Source: Terfezia claveryi
Lineage: Eukaryota; Ascomycota; Pezizomycetes; Pezizales; Pezizaceae
DNA: 64,000 nt
Assembly (NCBI GenBank): GCA_015179025.1
Contig: WHUX01000004.1
Coordinates: 434,001 to 498,000 of the forward strand
Reading direction: 5' to 3'
Of the stretch, positions 1 to 10,836 are shown piece by piece (position 1 is the stretch's first letter; every line of letters begins with the position of its first letter). The position numbers were made by a program, and so were the translations under genes. The notes beneath the pieces are model-generated. The model had not been told where the DNA came from. It saw only the letters and a program-made list of their open reading frames with translations, and searched no databases.

Positions 1-1109
1 TCTTCGCCACATCCTCCGTCGCAGTACTACCTCCCAAGAACCCCTCCCTCTCCTGCCTGGCCGCAGCCTCTTTAAGCCCCAACTTCGTAATGTCTCCTGA
101 AACCGTACTCTGCGTATGCCAGACTGGCAGGGCATTCTGCTCCATCTGCATAGATCTCTTTGCACTCTCCGCAGCTCTATCCTGTGCACTCTTCTCCTCG
201 CCACTCGTAAATGTGACCTCTAATGGTGCAGCCGCGTTTGAATTGACTCCACTCTTTGCATAGGGGACATCCCTTGCGTCCACACCGCCACCCACTCCCC
301 CAGGAACACCAGCATACCCACTCGTAACTACCGCGCCCGTGAGGAGGTTTTTGACCCGCGAAACGGGAATGCAGTTCCGTATTGCATCGTCAAATTCGTT
401 TTGCGGAACGACAACATCGTCGATTTTTTTCAAGAGGTCGATGACGGGTTTAAGCTGGTCCATGAGCCGGCCTAGGCGTTCTTGGGAGGATTTGACTTCG
501 GCGGAGTCATCGTCGTCGACAAGTTCGGTGGTGCAGCGGTCGCATTCAAAGCCGAGGGGGGTGGCGATGAGGGTGACGATGTCGAGGGGCCCGAATTGTT
601 TGTTGCAGCGGGGACAGACGTAGCCTTTTGCGTCGGCGTCCTTGTTCATTTTCCGCTCCACATCCTTGACGACCTTGTGCATGCGGTATTTGACTGCGTC
701 GATGGTCGCGCGGAAGTCGACATAGTAGTAAGTGCGGTTGACAGGGCGCTGTTGGTTTTCTTTGGTTTCGAGCCGGGTATGTCTATTGCCGGTGAGTAAA
801 ACTGGGGAAACTACTCGCAGCTATTCCCCCAATACGCATGCAGGGGGGAATGTGCATACACATGGAGCATCCTATCTTCCTTCAACTTCCCGCAAAGCTT
901 GTGTAGGTCTTTGGTTTGTAGGCCGAGGAGGTATCCCATGTCGTCGTCGCGGAGGCTGCAGAGGAAGTTAGCAGCCGCTACGTACACTAGCACAGGATAG
1001 AGCACAGCACGCACGCATTATGGATCATGAGGGCGTCGATGACCAGGACGTGTTTCACGTCGTAGAAGGCGCGGGCAACGCAGCGGACGAGGGCTTTGGC
1101 AACGTCCAT
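1..1109 (-). CDS. TFA1: TFIIE alpha subunit (partial, C-terminus beyond window)
   Basis: Large subunit of general transcription factor IIE, which recruits and stimulates TFIIH at RNA polymerase II promoters in the nucleus. Exons read 1109-1015, 955-860 and 782 to the left edge. Both introns (1014-956 and 859-783) are GT-AG and keep the frame. The start MDVAKALVRCVARAFYD matches the family's winged-helix N-terminus. It is followed by the helix MGYLLGLQTKDLHKL, then NRTYYYVDFRATIDAVKYR. A four-cysteine zinc ribbon follows (YVCPRCNKQFGP, then GFECDRC), and after it the helix RLGRLMDQLKPVIDLLKKID. The later part is low-complexity. The last codons are cut by the window edge. The gene is divergent from NOC3, with about 0.9 kb between the starts. 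The family assignment rests on domain order and motifs; only the missing C-terminus is uncertain. Confidence 0.9.
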
Positions 1110-2047
1110 GGTGTTGAGTGTCGACGTCAATCAAAGAGAGAAAGATATCGGTGTATCGTCGGATTCGTCAAGTATGACCAGTCGGAAGGAAATATATAAT
1201 GAGCGTCGGGCTGAGAATGGCGGCGATCAGAGCCTGACCTGCCCTGTTGATTGAGTTGAAGGAAAGTTGAATCCGAGTCGTGTCGAGAAGTACAGTAGGA
1301 GAGGAGGGCAGAGCCGCAGAGCTCACCGCTTGGTGGGTGGCTTAAGTAATCTGCAGCTGTCCGGACTTGCCCCCGGGGCTGGAGCTGGCGCTCTCTTGCT
1401 CGAATTGTTCTTAATAAGGGGATAATCCGATCAGTCGAAGTCGTTTGGTTGGCACGTACATGGGGGGAATAGGAAGAATCGGGGAGATTGATCGGAGTAC
1501 CCAGGGTATGCTGGATAACGGAGGGGATCTTGTCCGCCATTATTGTCCGGTGCCCGGTGCGTCTTTGTAAGATGATACCGGCTCATCACAAGCTGAGGCC
1601 AACAGGAGCGAAGACTCACGTCTTATCAAGCAAGAATAGATTCGTGGGTTCGGTTCTGTGAGGCGTTCCTAATACAGATGTATATTATTTCAGATGTATT
1701 TGGGATGTACTACTGTATCATTCATTATAGCCTAGGTACCGTACCCAATGTAATAATGAATACTCTGTACTCCGTACGTATAGGGTAAATAATATGCATG
1801 AAAAACCAAACCCCCGAATTCCACATCTCCAGCCCTCTCAGATTTACGCCTGTCACTGTCTTCTATAGAAGTTGGCCACCAACATAAACACCGACCAGGC
1901 ACATGATATGGCCATTTTGATTCTGTGATACCCGTAGTGTCTGGTGGGTTACGCTAAACATTAAATCTTGGCGTCGGTTAAAGAGAAAAGGATGGACACA
2001 ACTTCTGCAGCTGTGCACAAATTCGACAAACCACTCGAACCGCAGCA
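1110..2047. promoter_or_regulatory. shared intergenic region between TFIIE alpha and NOC3
   Basis: The two genes start back to back here, so this 938-bp stretch must hold both promoters and both 5' leaders. A 137-codon open frame on the minus strand (1540-1127) sits directly upstream of the TFIIE start. It has no recognisable domain and is most likely leader or chance. No tight TATA box can be assigned with confidence. Confidence 0.4.
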
Positions 2048-4529
2048 ATGGGCCGCAAATCGTCGAAAAAGGTCAAGGGCCTCCCGGCGTCGGTGGGGAA
2101 ATTTGACATCAATGCCGGGTTGCAGGCGAATGCGTTTACGCAGGTAAAGACCAAAAGTAGGTCCGAGGGAAAGAGGCTGCTCCCGGTGTGGACTCGGAAC
2201 AACGATGCAGAGAGTGAAACAGATGATGAGGGGCAAGGGGGTTATGAGAGCATGCCAAGGTCATTCGAGAAGAGCCAGAAAAGAAAGGAGAGGCTGCCAA
2301 TCAAGACCCAGGAGGGGGTAATACGGAATGTGGAGGCAGACTTGGAGGAGGAGGAGGAGGCTGGCAAGGAGGAGGAAAGTAGGGAGTCCGAAGGCGAGGA
2401 CGAAATGGAGCGGGGTGGTGGGGATGATGATGATGCAAACAGCGAGGAGGAAGACAAGGAAGACGGCGAATCAAGGAAACCACTCCCGACCAAGGCACAG
2501 CAGCGGCAACAGATCCTCGAGGCAAAGGAGGAGCTGGCTCAGATTGGCTTGTCGCTGAATGAGGACCCGGAGGAGAATGTACGTCCTCCCATACCTTCCC
2601 TTCCGCCACCCACAGCTCACCTACTAACCTGCCATTCCCACAGAGCCACTTCTTCCGGCGCCTCCGCGAACTCTCCTACTCCCACCTCCCCACTATCAAA
2701 AAACTCTCTCTAGCAACCCAACTCTCCGTCTATAAATCCGTCATCCCAGGCTACCGAATCCGCCCGCTCACCGCCGAAGAGCAGACGGCAAAGGTCACCA
2801 AAGAGGTCAGAAAGCTGCGCACTTACGAGCAAGCCCTGGTCCACTCTTACCAGCAATACGTCGAGCACCTCTCCCTCCTCTCCCGGGGCGGGGTCCCCAA
2901 GAGCTCAAACTCCAAACCCCCCTCTCGCCCGCAAACCAAACTCGACCTTGACCTCGCCCACCTAGCGGTAACTTGCGCTTCCAGCCTGCTCCTCTCCGTC
3001 CCACACTTCAACTTCCGGACCGACCTCCTCAAGATCCTCATCGACCGCCTCAGCAAACGTACCATAGACCAGACACACATCAAAGCCCGGCAAACCATCG
3101 AAGAACTCTTCCGCACAGACGAAGATGGCACTGCCTCTCTCGACGCAGTCCAGCTGCTAGTCAAAATGTTCAAAGCTAGGCGCTACAACATTCACGAATC
3201 CGTCCTCAATACATTCCTCTTCCTTCGCCTGCTCACCGAACTAGACGTCAAAGCATCCCAAGACCGTGTCGATAAACCCACTCCCGACTCCTCCTCTGAC
3301 CCCAACGCAAACAGCAAAAAACGTAAGCGGGGTGACGATCCCAAAAAAGCCTTCAAAACTAAACGCCAAAAGAAGCTCGAGCGGGAACAATCCACCGTCC
3401 TTGCCGAGCTCAAAGAAGCTGACGCCATTGTCTCTTCCGAAGAGCGGGAGAAAATGCAATCAGAGACCCTCAAACTCGTGTTTTCAGCCTACTTCCAGGT
3501 ACTCAAAGACCGTCCTGAGGGAAACAACCTCATGGCCGCAACTCTCGAGGGTTTAGCGAAATTCTCTCACTTAATCAACATCGATTTCTTCACTACCCTC
3601 CTTGCCGCATTGAAGGAATTAATCCAAGATGCTGCCGCCTTGGCCTCACCTTACTTCCCCTCAATGTCATCCCAAAACTTTTCCGCGAATTCGCAGAGCC
3701 AAACTACCCGCGAATCCCTCCTCTGCATAACCACCGCCTTTGCACTCCTCTCCGGCCAGCAATCAACCTTAACCTCTAACCCCTCTACCTCCAGCGCCCC
3801 CGTCGTCCCCTTAGATCTAACATTCTTTACCTCCACCTCTTCACCCTCCTCAGCCCGCTCTCGCTCAACCCCGACCTCGAGTATAACCATAAATCGCTCC
3901 GCCTCCCAGACCCCTCCCTCCCCCACCGCCCACCCACACAGATATCGAAAGTGAACTTGAGCACACAAACCTCTCTGCTCATCCGCTCCCTCACATCAGT
4001 CCTCACTCCCCCGCACCCCCCGCGCCCCCCTCCCTCCCGTGCAGCCGCATTCACAAAACGCCTCCTGACATTCTCGCTCCTTGCCCCCGAGAAATCATCG
4101 ATAGCCTCACTCGGGATCATCGCCGAGACGGCACGGAAAAACCGCGGCCCGACTGGCAGCGCAGTAAAAAACGTGTTCCGTCTTGGCGAAAAGGTCGGTG
4201 ACGGGGGATACAGGTGCTATTTACCGGAGGAGGCTGAGGATGAGGGGGGGGAAGGTGAGGGGTTGAAGGAGCTGGATGAGGAGTGGTTACTCGGTGTGGA
4301 GGAGCGGGTTAATCCACTTGCGGGCTCGGCGTGGGAGGTGGCCTTGTTGGGGAGGCATTATAGTCCAAAGGTGAGGGGGGCAGTGGAGGAGGTTGTTCGG
4401 GGGGTGGGTGGAGGTGGGGGAGGCGGCACAGGGGGGGAGAAGGAGAAGTCGGGAGGTGGTGGGGGTGGAGGTGGAGGTGAAGGTGGAGACAAGAGGAACG
4501 GGAAGGGAAAATGGAAGAGGAAGTGGTAG
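2048..4529 (+). CDS. NOC3: Nucleolar complex protein 3 (Noc3), with an apparent 1-nt frame break
   Basis: Noc3 pairs with Noc2 in intranuclear transport of pre-60S ribosomal particles; the yeast protein also loads at replication origins. Exon 1 (2048-2578) encodes a basic start, MGRKSSKKVKGLPAS, and a long acidic Glu/Asp region. A GT-AG intron (2579-2643) leads to the conserved block FFRRLRELSYSHLPTIKKLS and VIPGYRIRPLT. The conserved helical core follows. The reading frame stops at 3952, yet the family's next block (YLHLFTLLSPLSLNPDLE, then AAAFTKRLLTFSLLAPEKS and VGDGGYRCY) continues in the -1 frame from about 3828 to 4529. One extra T in the TTT at 3826-3828 would join LDLTFF to YLHLF. The C-terminus is a Gly-rich basic tail. 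It is either an assembly indel or a genuine mutation. The gene converges on TIP41. Confidence 0.88.
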
Positions 4530-5187
4530 ATGTTCGTTTAGCTGTCTTATTCTTTGCTTTTACTTTTGATTTTGGGTGGGGGAAGCTGTACCTGTACATT
4601 TATGTATACCAACCAGTACTATGCGGGGAGTAAACCAAAGATGACCCTTTTTATATTACTTGCATGAGTGGCCTTTCTGGATTACAGAAAACTGTATGGT
4701 TTACTATCACCGCACTTACTCGCAAGCTGAGATTGGTCACTATGCTCTCCCCGTACACATAGGGCCCCGCACTTCCCTTCGTACTTACTTGAAGGTAGGC
4801 ACTTAAATTACCCTGAACTCCTGGATCAGATGACCAACACCAATTAATTACTCACAGCTCCTCCCACTGTGCATCATCAGCTGGGGGTGGGCCTCTTTGT
4901 ATACTAAGCAGCATCATAAGATACGCGTGCCATCGTATTCGACAGTCGTCAATGGTCACACATCTCCGGATGCCTGATATTGTATATAATTCTACCATCC
5001 CATGAGAAAAAACTCCATAATCCCAAAACCAGTAAAACAAAGCAAAAAAAACTAACCCAAAAGAGAAGACCCAGAGCGATAAAATAAGCCTAAACAACTT
5101 CAGTACACAGCACAGCAGCTTACACCCCGAGTCGAAGCACCCTTTCCACTCACCCCTTGAAAATGCTAATGTAAAGAACCCGCCCCC
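4530..5187. other. 3' intergenic region between convergent NOC3 and TIP41
   Basis: No gene is supported here. The stretch carries both 3' ends. It also includes one copy of the dispersed nonamer TTACCCTGA at 4808-4816. The short open frames present have no recognisable protein features. Confidence 0.5.
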
Positions 5188-6353
5188 CTACCCCAAAACC
5201 ACCCTTTCCATCTCTCTCGTCCCCACCCCTACCAGCCACCTCTCCACCCTGCCCGCATCCCTCAGTGCCCCAGCAACCTCACTCCCTCTTACCCCCTCCC
5301 TCCTCATCTGTTCCACTACGAACCCCCACTCCCCCTCCTTCTCCACATACTCCCTCCACACTGTCGGGCGTCCACTCCCCCCCTTCCCTCCCTCCCCCAG
5401 CGCTCCCGGCACCGCAAAATCAATATATACCCTAGTATCTCTCAAGCGGAAGAGGACATCGTCGAGGCGGAGGAAGAAGCGGGCTAGGATTAGCATGCGA
5501 TGCGGCATGACGCGGAGCTTGACGCTGTATAGGGAGATTCCATTGTCTGCGAGCTCGTCTTCGTAGAGGACGAGTTCGTTGAAGAGGAGGATGGGGTCAG
5601 GGAGAAGCAGGAGGGAGGTGGGGAGGGTTGTGCTTGGGGGTTCCAGTAGGAACTCATACTTCTTCCCCTCCATAGCGTTGGAATTTGTAGTAGTAGTGCT
5701 TGCGCCCGTGGTGGTGGCTGGTGGGGATGGGGTTGGTGAGGAGGGACAGGGGAGGACAGTTCCCCTATATGAAGTGGTATAGCTCCAATCAAAGGGGCGC
5801 ACATACTCCTTTATCCTCGCACCATGCACATTTTCTCTTTGCCGCTGCCACGACTCGCTGTATGCCACCTTGAGCATCCCATTTGCACCAGTTTTATCCA
5901 CAAGATCTAGTGCGTCCTGTGCACAGAATCGAATTCCCCAGATAACCTCTCTCGTATCCTTCCCCCCTCCTCCTTCTCCGCCTACCCCACTTCCAATACG
6001 AGTACCACCCCACCTCGTCTCCACCCCCCCTCCTCCACCATTACCGGTGGAGGTGGTGGCGGGGACGGCCCAAGGTACTCCACCCTAACATCATTATTTC
6101 CAAAAATCATCTCCGGCAAGGTGATGCCCAGGGTTTTTGTCATGGACTCGATTTCGGGACTGTTGCATATGGGGAGTTTTGTGGTTGTGATGCGGAAGTT
6201 ATGGAGCGTTAGGGTTGTTGTTGGGGAGGAGGGAATGGGCGCGGGGCGGGGTATGTGTGGTTTTGGCAGCGGGTTTGTTGTTCGTGAGATGTGGGTGAAG
6301 GAGGAGGTGGTTGGAAGGGGTGGGCCCCAAGGTGGAGGGGGGGAATTGGACAT
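5188..6353 (-). CDS. TIP41: TIP41-like TOR signalling regulator
   Basis: TIP41 family proteins bind Tap42/alpha4 and PP2A-type phosphatases and act as regulators downstream of TOR. The N-terminal part (6353 to about 6045) ends with the family block ITLPEMIFGNNDVRVEY. The second part (about 5958-5188) begins VIWGIRFCAQDALDLVDKTG, then MLKVAYSESWQ, FDWSYTTSYRGT, LLLPDPILLFNELVLYEDEL and MPHRMLILARFFLRLDDV, all in TIP41 order. The two parts are in different frames. An intron from 6044 (GTAATG) to 5959 (AAG) restores the frame. Adding one G to the seven-G run (complement of 6024-6030) would also fuse them, through a Gly-rich linker. The acceptor is purine-rich and weak. A Pro/Thr/Ser-rich insert precedes EFLLEPP. 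The start at 6353 is the only in-frame ATG I can support. Confidence 0.87.
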
Positions 6354-6748
6354 TGAATCTCCGCCGGAAATCGAGGCGGGGTGTGTGGGGTCTGGTGTTG
6401 ATGAAGGGGAGGTATCAAGGGCGTGTGATGCACAATGAAGCTGTAGTAAGTGTCCCGTCAGTGATGAAATATTAAGGCTGTTTGTTGGGTATCTGTTGGA
6501 GGATATGGAAGAGGGTGGTTGCGAGGAGTATGTGAAATTGATATTGCTGTGACTAAGCTAAGGATTGTTTATGTTTAAGTTACTGTATATATCTTCCTAA
6601 GTGCTGATGCAAAACAACACTTGTTGCTCTTTGAATAGCAGAGTACTTCGACTGCATAGGTTTTCTCTTCTCGAATTGTTATGGGTAGCCTATTAATAAA
6701 AGCCATCTTGCGATGAATTGTATCCAGTCCCACCCACACCACCATCTC

Positions 6749-6832
6749 CATCCTCATCCTCATCCTCATCCCATCCTCATCCTCATTCTCATCCTCATCC
6801 TCATCCTCCTCCTCCTCCTCCTCCTCCTCCTG
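6749..6832. repeat. CATCCT/CTC microsatellite
   Basis: Imperfect tandem CATCCT and TCATCC units run into a CTC tract ending at CTGCTGCC. It produces artificial Glu/Asp or His/Pro open frames on both strands, which I do not call as genes. Confidence 0.9.
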
Positions 6833-8535
6833 CTGCCAAACATCGTCCGTCTTTCCCACGCACACCCACATGCCTCCTTCACTTGCAACCTCACCTGCTC
6901 CTCCCATACGTTTAGTAGCTACTTGTTAGGTTTTCTCAAGACTCAGGAGAAATAAGAAAATTATCGCTTCTGGTTGAAGTTTCTGACATGACGACTGATA
7001 AAACCGCTAATACTGTCAATATCAATGCACCTAAAATCTAGCAGTTACTTGGCCCTCTGGCTGCGGTGGTTGACTATTGATAGTAACTTATGATTACCCT
7101 CTATTTCCAATCATTTGCTCGTGTAAGCCCAGCACAAACGCCTAAAATACGGATTAGCCATTTTCAACGAATCCATACATTCTGACCCATAACTTACAGC
7201 AGCACACTGTACCTCGCCACTGTACCTCGCCCAGCAATGCTATACAGACTCTGTAAGCGGGAAACATGATTTGGTAATGCACTTGCAAACGTCGTAATCA
7301 CGCCCAAATCCCGTGTTAGCCAACAATACCTCATAATCGCCCCAAACAAGAAACTTATCAAGCCAAGGTACTAGATGTTGATTTGTCCGTGTACCGAGGT
7401 ATCACCAGCGGTAATTGAGAACACGTAAACAGTTGTGTTAAGGGTCGGTTTGGCGCCTTGCGCGGTTCGTGCTACTTCAATGACTAGCCATTCTACAGGA
7501 CCTCCGATAGATAGGCCATCAAATTTGCAGGTGGACTGGTTGATCCCTTTTCTTTCCAGTGTAAGCGGCCATAGGGAGAGGCAAAAGCGTTGTCAATAAC
7601 ATTGGTCCAGATTACAATGTAATCTCCTTCCTGGTATTCTGTTAGAGATATCAAACCGGTAGAGTATCCAGTAAATAAAAAACCTATGCATCTGACAAGG
7701 ACAGATATCTCGTGCATTGACAAAATCGGTGAACGTAGAACAGTTTGTGAAACTTTTATTGATGCAGGAGTAGTCATGGTCTAGCTTTAGGGGCATGATA
7801 GCTTTATTGACAATACAAATACTGTCGTGACGGCATTAGCTGTGGTATTCTCGATGCAATATCTATGAAGCCAGGGTGTGGTGATAGATTGTCGGTTTGC
7901 AACCTGTGATAATCTTGTAAGTAACCAGTGTAAAGGGTCTTCTACTATTTTCCCTCCTCTCCAAGTAGATAATGGGAACTTTCTTTGTAGATTTGGTATG
8001 TCTCTAGAAAGTGCGGAGCCGTAGTCCACTTTTACGCACCAAGATGTCCGCGAAGGGCCTTAGGATTTGTAGGAGGAGCAGGAACCCCTGCTATGGAGCC
8101 CTGACGCAGTGTGGGACGACATCATCAGCAAAATACTCGAAAAATATATAAATATATACAGTTCCGTTAAAAAGTGGCCGGGGCGCATAAAACTGGGCGC
8201 GGTTGGGGCGGTCTACAGGCTGGAATAGGGTAACCACGCCAAAGTGTGCTGTAAAAGCACTTAGAGCGTAAAGGGAGATCTAACCCCCAACCACTCCCGC
8301 CCGAAGCTGCAGTTTTTTGTCCCAGTCATTTTCTGACTGGGATAGTATAATTGAATTGGTGTCCATATGTCAATAATAGAACTATTATTGAGACCTTGAG
8401 TCATCGTGCATCCCACAGAAGACCAATGTCGAATGTTGCTACCAGTACTGTAAAGCCCTATATCATTCGAACGAGATAAATGGTTAGTTAAGTCAGGGAA
8501 ATGAAAAATTCTTCGTAAAAATATGAAGACCCTCC

Positions 8536-8890
8536 AGACCCTCGAGATTATCTAGAAGCGTCAAGATTACTCCCAGCTTCCAATTTACCTCCCATGAGAG
8601 AAAGTCAGATCCTCGATTGCCCAAGAATCGTCAGGATTACCAAAAACACGACGAGACACTTGAGCGGCTTCACGTCAAGTGAACCAAACTCTCCGTCAGA
8701 AGCCTCCGGCTCCAGATCCAGAAAAGTCAGTATTAACCTCGTTTTTCAGCCTGACAACCTTCCTTTGCTTCAAAAGTCAAGTACCCTCCATGAGAAAGTC
8801 AGTTCCCCGATCAGCCCAAGAAATGCCAGGATAAACCTCCGTTTTAGGAGCGCCGAGCTGCACGTCAGGTAAACAAGATTACCCTCCATA
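8536..8890. repeat. degenerate tandem repeat, period about 197 bp
   Basis: The segment starting near 8588 (CCATGAGAGAAAGTCAGATC, then CCCAAGAATCGTCAGGATTAC) recurs from about 8785 as CCATGAGAAAGTCAGTTCCC, then CCCAAGAAATGCCAGGATAA. CTTCACGTCAAGTGAACCAAA at 8669 onward corresponds to CTGCACGTCAGGTAAACAAG near 8859. A shorter third relic lies at about 8536-8576. The divergence suggests an old duplication. Confidence 0.65.
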
Positions 8891-9378
8891 TTTCCCGAAA
8901 CCCCCCACAATTTCCCCGGCATCGGACGTCAAGTTGTAGGAGAGAATAAAGCCACAGGCCTGCCCGGGTTAAGCTCGTAAAGGATCTGCCTTGCCACAAT
9001 GTTTTCCTCTGCGGTGGGAGAAAGTCCAGCGCAGCCCGAAAGTAATGTTTTGTTATGCATGTTATCAGGCCCTATACAGGATTTGAGGTGGTCGAGGGGC
9101 GGGTTTGTGGTGGGAAAGGTATTGTTGGATGCGGGTGGACATGTGGTCCTCCAGCCGCTACGTCTTCCGCAGCCAGCTAGGTTTGGAGGCCTTTCGTTTT
9201 ATGGAGGTTTGACAGCAAGTTTCGTAGTCTTGTTAGCTGAGTACTGGTGGTGGGTTGAAGTGGACGACAAAGTTGAGGTAATTATCTGTATTGGTGCGGG
9301 TGATGAGGTTTGTGATGGTAAAGACTTGACAGAATGCAGTCCTTAATACCGGTATGTATACCAATCCTGGATAGCTAG

Positions 9379-9418
9379 GTGCCAACCAGACTAGGAGGGG
9401 CTTGTGCCAACCAGACTA
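9379..9418 (+). repeat. two copies of the dispersed motif GTGCCAACCAGACTA
   Basis: Perfect 15-mers lie at 9379-9393 and 9404-9418, with a related inverted form TAGTCTGGCTAG just downstream near 9444. The second copy is preceded by GGGGCTT, exactly as at the copy at 45966. That indicates a shared element end and not chance. Confidence 0.8.
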
Positions 9419-9743
9419 AGGAGAGGGGTACAGCCCGTCTACCTAGTCTGGCTAGACCCCTCTGTCCGAATTAGGTTAGTATAATTCCTTAGCCAGGCCA
9501 GCAGAGCCTCACGATAGCTAGGTGCAAAACGTCATACGTTAGATTCTGCCTCGCGTGACTCTACATCAAGCTCACGGGCAGCAAGCATATCCAAGTAGGT
9601 GCACACGGACTCTGCACACCACTTAATATAACAGCCTCGGCGAAGTGGATTGAGCAGTCAGGCAGTACCCAACCTTCTCGGCGCTAACAAAAGAGCTCGG
9701 CACTGGTTACTACGAACCGGAATTGAAGAAATAAAGAAAAAAG

Positions 9744-10836
9744 ATGCAACTAATGGCCTCGGCAATGTGCAGGGCCTCGAGGGCCCTAAGCAGCACTACA
9801 GCAACGGGACTCACTCGTACCAAACAGCTCCAGATCCCGGCTGGCGCAGTGCTCTCGCGAGGGCTGCATACCTCAAACACCCCTCTCCGGGCCACACATC
9901 CCACTTCGGTTGATGTCCAAGGAGCAGCAGCAGGAGTTGGAACGCATACCCCAGCAATCATTGAGAAATTGGCTAGCAAGATCCGTGAAATTGCCCCAGA
10001 GCAAACAGAGACATACCGTGCGTACAGCAGGGGGAAAGAGCTCTATCAAGAATGTGCAAAGCAGGCGGCTTACATGGGACCGGGACAAAAGATGGAGATG
10101 TCGGATAGGGCAAAGTTCTGGTATGTTGGTATGTGTGCCTACTAGTTAGAGTGTTCGAGAACATAGAAGGGGCCTATGGAATTGGAGGGGTGGATCTAGT
10201 TTTCGGGACCCTTGCTAAGTGCGTTGCGCAGATTGCCAGCGCCCTCACAGTTTCAATTCGTGGGCGCAAGTCACTATGCTTCACATGTGGGCCCTGCTTG
10301 TCCGCTTCCGTGCCTATCCAGACAAAAAGAAACATGATGTCTGGCAGCAGAATTTCGTTGACCACTTCTTTTATGATGCAGAGGAGAAGATGATGAAGGA
10401 TTACCTGGTGAGTATTCTTGATACTCCCAGTAATATTGCAAAAGTTCACTAATATACCTACCATATATCAAACTAGATTAAATCTAACCCTTCCAGATCC
10501 AAGTACCTCAAAGACCTCTTTGTCGTCTGGCGCGGACTCGTAGCCGCCTACGATGAGGGCCTTGCCAGACACCGACATCCACTTTGTGCTGACAAGATTA
10601 GCAGTGGGGAGGCCGAAGGAGATGCAGTGCTTGCAGCCGCTATTTGGCGTAATGTATTTGATGCGAGACCAGATACGGACTTGGCCATGCTTACGGCGGT
10701 GACAGCATATACGAGGAGAATTGTGAGTGGGCTTGATAAGTTGCCGGACGAGACTATTATGGAGGCGGGTGTGGTGTTTGGAGATCCAAGGAGAGAAATT
10801 GAGTGGGGTCTGGAGGGGTCTCAGTCGGTCAACTAG
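9744..10836 (+). CDS. CBP3: Mitochondrial ubiquinol-cytochrome c chaperone Cbp3
   Basis: Cbp3 binds newly made cytochrome b at the mitoribosome with Cbp6 and starts complex III assembly on the matrix side of the inner membrane. Three exons (9744-10128, 10232-10407, 10477-10836) give a 306-residue protein. Both introns are GT-AG and preserve the frame. The N-terminus (MQLMASAMCRASRALSSTTA) is basic and Ser/Thr-rich without acidic residues, as expected of a presequence. The conserved domain includes RAKFWYVDCQRPHSFNSWAQ, HMWALLVRFRAYPDKKKHDV, NFVDHFFYDAEEKM, KYLKDLFVVWRGLVAAYDEG and VLAAAIWRNVFDA. An extra stretch of about 15 residues separates AAYDEGLA from GDAVLAAA, which are nearly adjacent in relatives. 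Another ATG at residue 4 could also be used. Confidence 0.92.

Larger units (their letters stand above)
6354..9743. other. gene-poor spacer upstream of TIP41 and CBP3
   Basis: About 3.4 kb with no gene I can support. It holds the microsatellite at 6749-6832, a degenerate tandem repeat at about 8536-8890, and motif copies at 9379-9418. The longest open frame (8999-9346, plus, 115 codons) has no family signature. Its downstream flank is repeat-like. The final part must hold the CBP3 promoter. Confidence 0.5.

Noticed and set aside
1127..1540. 137-codon minus-strand frame directly upstream of the TFIIE start
   Set aside because: No domain, atypical composition, and it lies in the region that must be TFIIE leader and promoter. 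TFIIE's own conserved N-terminus starts at 1109.
6575..6955. Glu/Asp-rich and Leu/His-rich frames on both strands
   Set aside because: They are translations of the CATCCT/CTC microsatellite.
8999..9346. 115-codon plus-strand frame considered as a gene
   Set aside because: No recognisable fold or family, no conserved start context, and surrounded by repeat relics.
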